Source of the DNA: Caenorhabditis remanei
Taxonomy: Eukaryota > Nematoda > Chromadorea > Rhabditida > Rhabditidae
Length of the DNA: 64,000 nt
Reading direction: 5' to 3'
Assembly: GCF_010183535.1 (NCBI RefSeq)
Contig: NC_071330.1
Span: 8,227,717-8,291,716, forward strand
A program made the translations under genes and the position numbers. Below, in pieces: positions 10,252-20,698 of this stretch (its first letter is position 1; each line of letters begins with the position of its first letter). The notes beneath the pieces are model-generated. The model was not told where the DNA came from, searched no databases, and saw only the letters and a list, made by a program, of their open reading frames with translations.

Positions 10252-13200
10252 TCAGAATTCCATACTATCGGTCTTTCTTCCTTCAACAACCACAGAAGTG
10301 ATGATGTGCCCATCTTCAGTCTCCTTAGACTCGAGTTCTCGACGAATTTCTGGAGAGATGAGATAGTGACCGTGGAACTGAAATATAACCATTAGAGAAA
10401 GGGAAAGAGAGGACTTGGAATATTGTAAAGGATATCGTGTTTTTTAGGGAACAATCTATCATTTTTATATATGAAACGCATTAGTGGTTCAAAAACAATT
10501 TACGATGGTCGCCCTGTTCCAGCCCAAGATGGACACTAGTAAACTTTTCGTAACACGGACGTTCTATATTAATGGGATACTTAAGAACCAACTTGTTCAG
10601 TTCCATTCATTTAGTTTCCAAATTACGAAATTTTCGAACTGTACGCGTGAGTATGAATAAGCAGAACGTGAACCATCATGATCAAAAAAAGAAAAAGCTA
10701 CCAAATCAAGGAGATGCAAAGGAAACCGACGTCATTTCAAGTTTAAAGAAAAGTAGCTCTACTATCTTTTCTCAAATTCGTCAAGCTTATAACAAAAAAG
10801 GACCGCAAGAACAGCAGTGTCGTAAAACTAAAAGTATGGAGACAAGCGAACAGCAATGGTTCCATGGATTACTTCCCCGGGAGGAAGTTCAGGTGCGAAG
10901 TTAACTAATAACCCAAATTATCAGTTACTTTATAGCTTTTACTACAAAAAAACGGCGATTTCTTAGTTCGCATGTCAGAACCTGGAGCAGGGCAAACGAG
11001 ACATTTGATTCTTTCTGTAATGCAAAACGAGCCCAGCGCTGACGCGATGCATTATGTTATTCGTAACTCAGATGGAAAGTTTTCGATCACTGGAAAAGAA
11101 AATTTCGATAGTCTGATCGACTTGATCAATCACCATAAACAGAACAGACTTCACGACGTAATACTTATCGGTCTTACATGCTCAAATTGAAATAAAAGTT
11201 CAGGAAACTCCAACCAGTGTATTGATCAATCCTATAGGTCGACAATCTTGGGAACTCAACCATGCAGATGTTACAATGACGAAGACGTTGGGAGAAGGGG
11301 CTTTTGGAGAAGTGAAACTTGGTACGCTCAAGAGAGAATCAGAAACCTTAGATTGTGCAGTGAAAACTGTAAGTATGCAGGCAACGTTCCAAGCGGAGAA
11401 TTGATTATTTTACAGGCAAAACTTGAAAAAATGACGAAAGAGCAAATCAAGGAAATTACTTCAGAGGCTCGTATAATGCGTGGTTTAAACCATAAAAATG
11501 TGGTCAGATGTTATGGAGTAGCCGCAGTTGATGAACCGCTACTTGTTGTAATGGAATTGGTCCCAGGGGGTGGTCTTGATGGCTATCTACAGAAGAATTC
11601 AGTTTCATGGCCAGAAAAACTAGATATCATTACTCAAGTGGCCGCCGGAATTGCATATATTCACAGTAAAAACATTATGCATAGAGACATTGCTGCTAGA
11701 AATGTGTTATACGGAAAAGGAGTGGTGTGTTAAAAATGTCACTGAACTTAAAAACCAATTTTTACTAGGCTAAGGTATCGGATTTCGGAATGTCTCGAAT
11801 TGGTACTGAGTATCAAATGAATCCAAACAAAAAAGTGCCAATCAGATGGTTGTCTCCAGAAACACTTATCACTTTCGTTTACACTCAACAAACTGATATC
11901 TTCGCATTTTCTATTCTTTGTTGGGAAGTCATCGAGAATGGTACACAACCATACCCAGAATTCAAAGTTGTCGAAGTACATCAAAAAGTAGCCAAAGATG
12001 ATTATAGAATGCCAATCGGAGATAAAGTACCATCTCAATTAGCTGATGTCATCGTAAGGCAATCTTTGGTGCTCAAAATTCTAATTCGTTTTTTTTTATA
12101 GAAGAAATGCTGGACTAGAAATGCAAACTTGAGACCTTCTATGTCACAGGTCGTGTTGATGATGACTGCCATAACCGGCAAAAAAGAAACGACTAATCCA
12201 AGTAAATCGGGTGGGATCAGTGCTGAACGAGCCAAGATCTTCGGTGGAGTTGGAGTCAGCCCAGCTTCAGATCCGAATCGTGAGAAAACAATCGTGAAAA
12301 CAGGAAGACGGAATGTCAAGAAGAGGCCAACATGCCAACCGAGTGGAGGTAATTCTGGAGCAATGTTGTCATCGCCTTCTTCATCAAAGGAAAAAAAGAA
12401 GAAAGGCGGGAAAACGAAACACTAGGAATATGCAACTTATGACTCTAAATAAACTGTTTCACGATTAAGTTCAAGCTGCTTATTGAACATCACTGTATCT
12501 GTTGATCACACGAAGAAATCATTAACACCAACTCACTCTGATCAGTTCGTGAATCGCAGCCTTCTGCTCAGCGCTCAGATCATTTTTGTATCGTTGGCAT
12601 AACGCTAACAAGCACTGGTGCCACAACACTGGCATGTCTCGCTCATCGGTTTTCAGACGAATGAAATGATTCACAACACCATCAACTGCTTGGTATGGAA
12701 GAGCGTATTTCTTGTCAATGAGAGCGCGTAAAAACACCGAATTGGCGCCGGTGTATTCCATCTCAGCAATCTGGAAAATAAGCGGTGACCAATTTGCAGA
12801 AAATAATAGCAACGTACTTTCAGCATGGCTGCGGCCGAATGGAAAATTGGAATAGGAACTTTAGTGAGCACAGAACTGAAGATAACTGCTTCGCGAAGTG
12901 TACACGTTCCAGACTGAAATTCTGGATTTTTAATGGTTTTTTGAAAAACCTTACTTCTAATAATGGAAGAATCAATCCTTTGAAAAAAGCGGATGGCTTG
13001 TAAATAGCTTTACAGAGCGCCTGATAAAGGTGATAATTCAATTTCTTGAATTCATCAATATCGTCGCGAAGACGTGGAAGGAGAACGAGTGTGTAGAATC
13101 TGAAAGGTCATAAGATGTTCTTCATTTTCAGTGTCACTTGCTATGATGTAGGTGAACATACCTCTGGCACATTTTTGGATTCATATTAGAAGCAAAAAGT

Positions 13201-14152
13201 CTTGTAGCTTGATACATCGCAGCGGCTGTCCAAGTTTCTGGCTTCGTAAGGCTGAAAATTAGCGTATTGTAAATAAAAACCACTTAGAAATGTTTTACTA
13301 ACAAAAGAATCTGCTCCCAGTTGATCATTTTTGGAATGATTTTGAACGCTTTCGGAACTTTTCCACTTCGGTACTTTGACATATATTGCCCAATCTGCTC
13401 GTACATTTCTACAACTTCCGAATCCATATCACGCATCTGTAAAAATACTCATACAAACATGCAACACTACATCGAATTACGTTGAATTCATTAGGATCAA
13501 CTTGACTGAGCGCTAATTCAGCATCGTTCTGCTTTGATTCAATTTTTGCTTGAATGATATCATATAGAGTCGACATTTGAGCTGCGTCCTTCTTGAGGAA
13601 TCTTGCCAAATCAGCCTCATCCTGAGGATCGAGTTCCTGAAAAATTGATTCTTTTAAATATTTTCTCAATTTGAGACTACAATAATTTGATCTTCAAATC
13701 CGTTGTCTTCTTCTTGTTCATCCTCATTGTCTTCTTCATCCCCCTCCGATTGTTCATCACCTCCGAGCCAACTTCCGCGTTGTCTGAAAATTAGAATGAA
13801 TCGTCTGATTTAAGATAACAAATCTGCATTACCTCTTCGGTACACGAGCAGTGGAGGAGTCAGCATCCCCATTCTCTTCTATTGCTTCTTCCAGAAGTTG
13901 TTTACGAGATTCGTTGAGAATTTTAGACGACAATGAATTCGGAACAAACTAAAACGGAAAAATCAGCAACCTTGATTATTCAATTCTCGTTAATATACGA
14001 ACCTCGTCTGTCTCCGACTCCTCACGTTTCCTCTTTTGTTTTTCACGAAGCTCTTCGCGCTGTTTCGCGACATTCCCAGCTTCCAATTGATTATCAAGCG
14101 GAGCATTGGCAGACAACTTGTCTCCTCGTCCTTTCAAATTCTTTTTCACCAT
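10252..14152 (-). CDS. byn-1: Bystin, small-subunit ribosome biogenesis factor
   Basis: Bystin (Enp1 family) acts in nuclear and cytoplasmic 40S ribosome maturation. Ten exons (minus) chain in phase to 449 aa: 14152-14003, 13948-13833, 13783-13681, 13636-13481, 13436-13303, 13251-13162, 13099-12955, 12913-12818, 12770-12537 and 10377-10252. Diagnostic stretches are [58 protein letters not shown] and the terminal [10 protein letters not shown]. The N-terminus is charged, followed by an acidic patch (about 89-123). The last intron (10378-12536, about 2.16 kb) is far longer than the others and contains a complete tyrosine kinase gene on the opposite strand. The last exon is short (41 codons), but matches the bystin C-terminus and is in phase. 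A TATATTACAG acceptor just before the ATG suggests trans-splicing. Confidence 0.95.
10572..12425 (+). CDS. SH2-domain non-receptor tyrosine kinase (Fer/Fps-like nematode family)
   Basis: Exons 10572-10892, 10936-11157, 11204-11368, 11416-11724, 11769-12053 and 12102-12425 join in phase to about 541 aa. An SH2 domain (about residues 95-180) opens with [11 protein letters not shown] and contains [11 protein letters not shown]. The kinase domain (about 197-460) has the glycine loop [13 protein letters not shown] with the catalytic Lys, [14 protein letters not shown] and PIRWLSPE. The tail is Lys/Ser-rich, ending in GGKTKH. This SH2-plus-kinase layout without an SH3 domain is typical of the expanded nematode Fer-like kinases, many expressed in sperm; that expression is family knowledge, not seen here. 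The start could instead be the ATG at 10651. The gene lies wholly inside the last intron of byn-1, antisense to it. AATAAA follows the stop at about 12447. Confidence 0.93.
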
Positions 14153-14764
14153 GTTACTGTAATATAAAACCAGTAATCGTTTCCCGACGCTTAAGTTAAT
14201 ATAAAATGTATTCTGAAAGGACCAAAACCCTGTAGAGTGACATCGTCAAACAAACCGAATATAACATACGCGATTTCATTACTTGCCAAAAGAACGCTGG
14301 ATAATAGATTTGTCAATAAACGGCAGAGGGATTAGCGTAGAAGGGAAATAGAGGGAACTCTTACGAACATACTTGTAACACGGCTCGGCGCGAACCTCGA
14401 TTCAAGCTCAAAACTTTGAGCAGTACAACATCAACAGAACTCGACGAGCCCCGTATTGCAAGTATATTTTTAATAAAAGACCACGGTAATTCGCAATTTT
14501 GGAAACTTTTCGAATGTATAGAAACACCGCGGTCATCTTAAGAGAAGAGCAATAAAATATTTGAACCAAGTTGGGAGTGAGGGAGGGGGGGGGGGGGGGG
14601 AAGAATAGCTCCAGTACTAAAAAGAGAATTTCAAGAAAATGAAATCACGCGTAATATTAATTTTTGGGGACGGACAAAGGAAAACAGATAACATGGATAA
14701 ATATGAGAAAACAAGGAGAGGGAGAGGATGATCGAAGGAGAATAGAAACGTGTCCGGAAAAAAA
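14153..14764. repeat. Intergenic stretch with a 16-G run
   Basis: The gap between inf-1 and byn-1 contains no gene that I can see. At 14581-14600 the plus strand reads GGGA followed by 16 consecutive G, a potential G-quadruplex and slippage site. Both flanking genes are on the minus strand, but the 0.6-kb spacing is longer than usual within a worm operon. Confidence 0.7.
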
Positions 14765-16214
14765 TTAGATGAGGTCAGCGATTGATTCTGGCATCTCTTC
14801 GATTTGAGTGGTGTAGTATGTCTCGATCTCTTTGAGTTGACGAGCATCATTCTCGGTGACGAAGTTGATGGCGACTCCTTTGCGACCGAAACGTCCAGAA
14901 CGACCGATACGATGGATGTAGTTTTCACGGTTAGATGGGAGATCGTAGTTGATAACAAGGGAGACCTGAAATCGAGTGTTATCTCAAAAATATTAGAAAA
15001 TAGATACAAGTCTTACCTGTTGAACGTCAATACCACGAGCCAAGATATCGGTGGTGATGAGGACACGGGAAGATCCGGAGCGGAACTCGCGCATGATAGT
15101 GTCACGTTCTGCCTGGTCCATATCTCCGTGAAGGCATGAAACAGTGAACTGTTTGTTAGTCATCTGCTCGGTAAGTTGATCGACCTTCCTGCGAGTGTTG
15201 CAGAAGATAACAGCTTGAGTGACATTGACGACGTTGTAGAGATCGCAGAGACAGTCAAACTTCCACTCCTGAAAATAAATAAAAAATACTACAAACCAAA
15301 ACAATTAAATTAAACTCACATCTTTCTGAACATTGATGTAGAACTGTCTGATACCTTCAAGAGTGAGTTCGTCCTTCTTGACAAGAATACGAATTGGATT
15401 ACGCATGAAGCGATCGGTAACGTCAAGAACCTCAGATGGCATTGTAGCCGAGAGAAGAACGACTTGAACGTCCTGTGGCATGGAGCGGAAAACGTCGTAA
15501 ATCTGATCCTTGAATCCACGAGACAACATCTCGTCAGCCTCGTCGAGAACGAACATCTTGATTCTGGAGGTGTCAAGAGCGTTTCTGTTGATCATGTCTC
15601 CAACACGTCCTGGAGTTCCGACGACGACATGGATTCCATTCTCAAGCTTGCGTTGATCATCGCGAACGCTAGTTCCTCCGATACATGGAAGAATGTTCAC
15701 ATTGAGGTACTCTCCAAGAGCGCTCATAACCTTTTGGATCTGCAAATAATCAAAGTTTCAACTTGTTGACCTCCGGTAACCGTCAAAAATTCTTAACATT
15801 ACATCCAGTATAAAAATCTCCTACCTGTTGAGCCAACTCTCTTGTTGGAGCCATAACGAGAGCCTGAACATGTGGATCTTCATGATCGATTCTTTGGAGA
15901 ATGGAAACTGAGAACGTAGCAGTTTTTCCTGTTCCAGACTGGGCTTGTGCGATAACGTCTTTTCCAGTGGTGCATGGAACGATAGCACGTTTTTGGATTG
16001 CAGAAGGTTTTTCAAAACCAAATCCGTAGATTCCACGGAGGAGTTCTTCCTTGAGCTCCATATCGTCGAAAGATTCGACGACTTGATCATAGTTGCCCTG
16101 TAAAATGCAAATTCCGAATTCCAGCAAGTGCGTTCAAGAATTATCACTTACCTCGATCAAGCCGTCGGCGTCGACCACCGAAGATCCGTTCACATCATTT
16201 TTAGCATCGGTCAT
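14765..16214 (-). CDS. inf-1: eIF4A DEAD-box RNA helicase
   Basis: eIF4A is the ATP-dependent helicase of the cap-binding eIF4F complex and unwinds 5' UTRs in the cytoplasm. Exons (minus) 16214-16152, 16097-15825, 15739-15320, 15268-15017 and 14965-14765 give 402 aa, the family's usual length. Motifs in order are the Q motif (GFEKPSAIQ), [41 protein letters not shown] and [11 protein letters not shown]. The only acidic C-terminal variation is [22 protein letters not shown] acceptor about 50 bases upstream of the ATG is a likely SL1 site. Low intron number and regular codon use fit a highly expressed gene. Confidence 0.97.
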
Positions 16215-16300
16215 GACAGGTGGGTATAAAAGTTAAAAATTAACTTTTGAAAGTGCGGTTGAGATTCTGAAAAGAAATATTCGAAATCACAGAAGCAAAA

Positions 16301-16376
16301 ACTATTACGAAATACGGTAATTTTAAAACTATTACGAAATACGGTATTTTTATAGTTATTACGAAATACGGTATAT
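16301..16376. repeat. Three-copy tandem repeat upstream of inf-1
   Basis: The unit ATTACGAAATACGGTA occurs three times at about 27-29-base spacing, separated by AT-rich linkers. The repeat lies just upstream of the inf-1 5' UTR. Confidence 0.8.
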
Positions 16377-17498
16377 TAATCCTAAAAAACACTGAAGCGC
16401 TATGGAGGTTGAAAGATAGAAAAAAAATAAAATCTATAGTCACACTTGGCTAGAAATTTTGTGATCAGGTTAATTGCTCATTCTAGTTTGAAAATAGTGC
16501 AAAAAAGACGAATCCTAGAAAAGAAACATAGAAACCGCCCCAAAACCGAGGGCCAAGTCATTCAAACGCAGGATGGGTCTTGCCGCGAAAGGGGTGTGCA
16601 GTAGAGCGTGAATGCAGCCACAATATTTTTTTTGTGTGATAATTTTTTTTTTGAATGAGAAGATCCGAGTCTCTGGCTGTTTATTAATTTTTAGAAGAAA
16701 AATGTTCAAATTAAAACTTTAAAGTTGAATCGAGAAACTGTTGTTTATATTAGACAACTTTTTTTTTAATAAGAAATTATTTCAAAAAATACTGCGCTGG
16801 GAGTTTCAATCGACGTCTGACAGTTAGCTTACAACATATTAAAAACTTATGAAATTGATACGAAGGTAAAACTTCTATCTCGTGACGAGCTTGAAAGAGT
16901 GAAGAGAGGACAGAACGATCGATTTGAACGCGACGACTGAGCAATTTAGGCAAATGAGCGAGAATGAGGAGAGGGAGAGGAGAGTGACGAAGGGTGTTGG
17001 ACGTTCCGGGAATATTGAATGAGTGAGAAAACGAGAGAACACCATCTGCGGCATGAAAACATCTGCCGATGCTAGATTAAGACTTGTCAAGGTTCGAACA
17101 CACTGAGAGAACATTTTGATCCGCATGGGTACATATAAAAAAAGTTTCGGTTACGAGCAATCTCAACAATCTTAAGAACATTTGAATATCTTTTTCACAG
17201 ACAATAAAAATCTCATAGCATTTGGGCTGTTCCCCACCATTTCTCTCGCATTTTCCTCCCCCACTCTTCTCTCACACTTATTGACATAAATCTCGAAGGA
17301 CAGAATCCGCGCGGACACAACCCGCGGAAGAAACATTACACTCATTTTCACTGCTGCTTCTCGTTCGCTATCGATTTTTAATGTTCAAAAAACTAGAAAA
17401 ATTAATTGTTCCGAATTCCAATGAATACTTACAATACAGGCTGTGTATGAAGTAACAGTTTTCGAATCGCTTGTTTTATTTGTAAATTGTTGAAATAA

Positions 17499-17555
17499 TG
17501 GACCTATTCACGAATAATTACTTGTGAAATCTAATACATTTTTATGGCAAGTCCA
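17499..17555. mobile_element. 57-bp degenerate MITE, TAA target duplication
   Basis: The sequence starts TGGACCTATTCAC and ends GGCAAGTCCA, flanked by TAA on both sides (17496-17498 and 17556-17558). The ends resemble, but do not exactly match, the TGGGCCTATTC family seen at 5063 and 59657. It lies about 40 bases upstream of the flap-1 start. Confidence 0.45.
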
Positions 17556-17592
17556 TAATTATTTTCCCTCACTTTCGAAATTTTCAGAGATA

Positions 17593-20500
17593 ATGAGTTC
17601 TTATCCATCAAGTGGTCGTCGGCGACCGATCACCCGAACGGAGGCGGAAGAAAGAGCGTTGGACAAAATTTCAAGAGAGGTATACTAGAAGCCAACTTAG
17701 AAAATCAGCCATGATTATGGTTCTAGAAACAAAGTGAATTATTTCACTTCAGATATATATTTTTTGAATGTTGGGTTGACAAAATACAACGGATATTAAA
17801 AAAACATTTCGAAAATTATCTACTTACAGGCGGAAGCTCGAATGAAATTAAAGAGAGAAACTAGAGAACAAGCTAGGCAAGGACGGTATCAACTCCTAGA
17901 AAAGAAAGTTGAAGAAGATGCTGAAGCATTTCGACATGATACTGCTGTAAGTTATTCTATGTATTGAAACTATCGAAGTAGGAAAGAGTGTGAATATCCA
18001 TCTACGGTTTTGATGTTCTGGTACTTGATTGTATTATCACTTCTTTTTCTTGATTTTGCGTGTCAGAATGTCTTTTTTTCCATTTTAACACTTCCGTTGT
18101 TAAAACCCGAATCGTAACATACTATGGTTTATATTCATGGTTTCATCACTAGATTGTTCATTTTCTAACAAGATTTTTGTTTGAACTAGAATTGTGTTTT
18201 TTTATATTTCAGTCAACTTCTAACACGAACGGAGTGTCATCTTCAACTAATCAAACCCAGGAACAATTGCATGTGGGTGACTTCAGAAAAAAGTTATGCT
18301 TAACTGGAATTGTTCTTATTACAGGACAAAGTTATTGAGTTACAAGATCGCGTGCAACAAGTCATGTTTCTTTATTCCCAATTAGATAATGAAAAATCTA
18401 CTTTGCTCTACGAGGTAACATTCCGTTCAAATATGATTTGAATTGATTAATATTACTGTTTAGGTGGATCTCTTGAAAGACGAACTAGAAGAAAAAGATG
18501 CTTCGTTGAATTTATCGTCTCGTGAGTGTCGAGATTTGACTAGTGAAGTGAAAGCTTTAAAACGGACAATCGATGCTTTACATGCCACGCAACAGCAGTT
18601 GAAAAGTGAAATTTCCCAACGAGATCAACTCATACAGGTACGATTTTTTTTTCGGAAATTGCAGAGAATGCGATGATTCTTTATAGGAAAATGGTTTATG
18701 TCTTGTCGAAGAGGACCCAGAAGAAGAAGGATCCGAGTCATCTAATAACGCGTCTGGAGAAATGTAAGATTTCAATAATTTGAAAAATGAAAGAAATGCC
18801 AACGAATACAAGTCGGTTCTGTGTGCGTTATTAGTATCTGTTTATGTCATCATCTATACAAAATAATCTTGCTGCAATTTCTCGACATTCTCGTTTCCAG
18901 CTTTCAATATTATTTCGATCCCTCAATTCTTTACATCTTCTAACTTCAAAATTGTCTTCAATCTAGAATTCGTCATCAAAGTATTGTTTGATTAAGATGA
19001 AGACGACGAAGAAATAGAAAATGAGAAAGAAGTTGTTGTCCGTGTCTTTTCGTTCATTAAGCTTAATCAAATGTCTTCCTTCTCCACGCCTTCATCATCA
19101 ATGTCGCTGTCTTCTTTTTGAGTATTCTGAAAATGTTGATGTCTTGGAAATCTTAGAGAACAAGATGTTGGAAAAGTCATAGATAGACAAACAGATGAAA
19201 TAGCTTGCACACTGCCACATTGAAATATTGATGAATCACGGGGGCGCAAGAGGCATCTAAATATATCCAGGTCCTCGTTTTGCAAAATGAAATTGCAAAA
19301 AGGTTAAAAATCAATGATGTCAGAATTCTTTGCTAAGAGTGACCTTTGAAAGAAATTACTTGAATTTCGAGGTTTCTCTTGCGAAACAAAAATAATAGTT
19401 GATGACACTTATGGTAAATGTTCTCAACTCGACTGTCTCGGTTTTTTGGTCCCCTTTGTATCAGCATTTCGGAAAGAAAATAAGTGTCTCCGCACTTTTT
19501 TGTCAATTACGTATCTTCCCGTTGTCCACATTCTTTTCTCGAATCCATTAGCATTAGTAGTTCCCCCGGGAACGTTGATTGAATCGAAAATTTGCTTCAC
19601 AAAAAATGAGAATTGTCGAATTAGTAATTCTCTCCTACGCTTCTTCAAACCAGTTGGGGTTCCAGAAAATTACGAACTCGAATAACAAATGAGTTGAGAA
19701 GTACAGTATGATCAAGGAAAAAGCCCAAACACATCATTGAAAATAATTTATATTTACAGAAGATCTGGGCCGTATCTTTTCAAACGTGAGACGATTCGTT
19801 TAGTTGATCGAGTAGTTCCTGGAGCAGCAAGTCTCGATGAGAAGGTTCAAAAACTTATCGATACGGTTCGACAAATGGAAATTGTGTCATTTCTATAAGA
19901 AAATCTTTCAGAACAAAAAGATGCGTAAAGATTATGAAGAGTTGGAGCAAACGATATACACACAGCGACATGCTCGTAATGCACGGGATTCTGCAAATGT
20001 TATGCCGAATCAAGGAGTTGATGATGTCAATAGTCAGTTGTTTAATTATTGGAATTGCTATTCTATTCGCTTCGGAAAAATCTCTATTTAATCTTTAAAT
20101 ATGCATATGTCTATAACTTATCTTATTAGGATATATACGAGAAGACATTCTGAGACGACAATTCAGTAAGAATCTTTTTAGTTTTCTAATGTTGTGCTTG
20201 GAATTCGTTCTTTTTTATATCATGAGTTTTTTAAGTATCCTATTTTTGTGGTTGGTTTATCTATATCAATGTCCCAGTTTCTTAATTATGCAGCTCATAA
20301 TGATTTCTCTTTTTCAGAAGATGCTGCCAAACACCTCGCTGAGATGAAACTGAAAATGCAGGACCTCGAAAGAGAAAATACGAATCAACAAGGGAATGTT
20401 AGTTAACATAATACTAGTCGCCAATATCAGCTCATAATTATTGCAGGTAATTCGTATGGAAGGGCAAATGAAAAGGTACAAATCTAATGCGGATGCAGCC

Positions 20501-20698
20501 GAAAAAGAATTGGATGAATTGAAAACTCAGATGCGGCAAACTAAGAAAGAGGTATTTGGAAAATACTGGATATTTAATAATTTCCCTTTTTAGCTCCGTG
20601 ATAAAGAGAATGCATTGGATGAACAAAAAGAGACAAATAAACATTTACAAAGTCGTTTGGAGAAAATGAGAATGCAACGAACCGGACGCCCCTTATAG
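17593..20698 (+). CDS. flap-1: LRRFIP/FLAP coiled-coil protein (Flightless-I interacting)
   Basis: Twelve exons (17593-17679, 17830-17946, 18213-18272, 18325-18414, 18464-18637, 18687-18763, 19760-19865, 19912-20032, 20130-20165, 20318-20397, 20447-20551, 20594-20698) join in phase to 385 aa. The N-terminus EEARALD-like region ([20 protein letters not shown]) is characteristic of LRRFIP proteins, which bind the leucine-rich repeats of Flightless-I. Most of the rest is predicted coiled coil: heptad-rich blocks at about 110-200 and 250-380 with many E, K, L and Q. A conserved central stretch reads [21 protein letters not shown]. elegans flap-1 neighbours inf-1, supporting orthology. A TTTTCAG acceptor precedes the ATG. 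Intron 6 is unusually long (18764-19759). AATAAA lies at about 20923. Confidence 0.9.
19350..19685 (+). other. Unexplained open frame in flap-1 intron 6
   Basis: A 112-codon frame is open on the plus strand, without an obvious ATG, ending GVPENYELE. The minus strand of the same segment is also open for about 74 codons. Neither has a splice arrangement that fits flap-1 in phase. It may be chance, a decayed gene or an alternative exon. Confidence 0.25.

Larger units (their letters stand above)
16215..17592. promoter_or_regulatory. Divergent intergenic region, inf-1 / flap-1
   Basis: About 1.4 kb separates the two divergently transcribed genes and should hold both promoters. It contains a short tandem repeat (16301-16376) and a small inverted-repeat element (17499-17555). 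I see no coding sequence in it. Confidence 0.4.

Noticed and set aside
10469..10537. Short plus-strand [25 protein letters not shown] (22 codons, partial listing)
   Set aside because: Too short, no splice or conservation evidence, lies in the byn-1 intron before the kinase.
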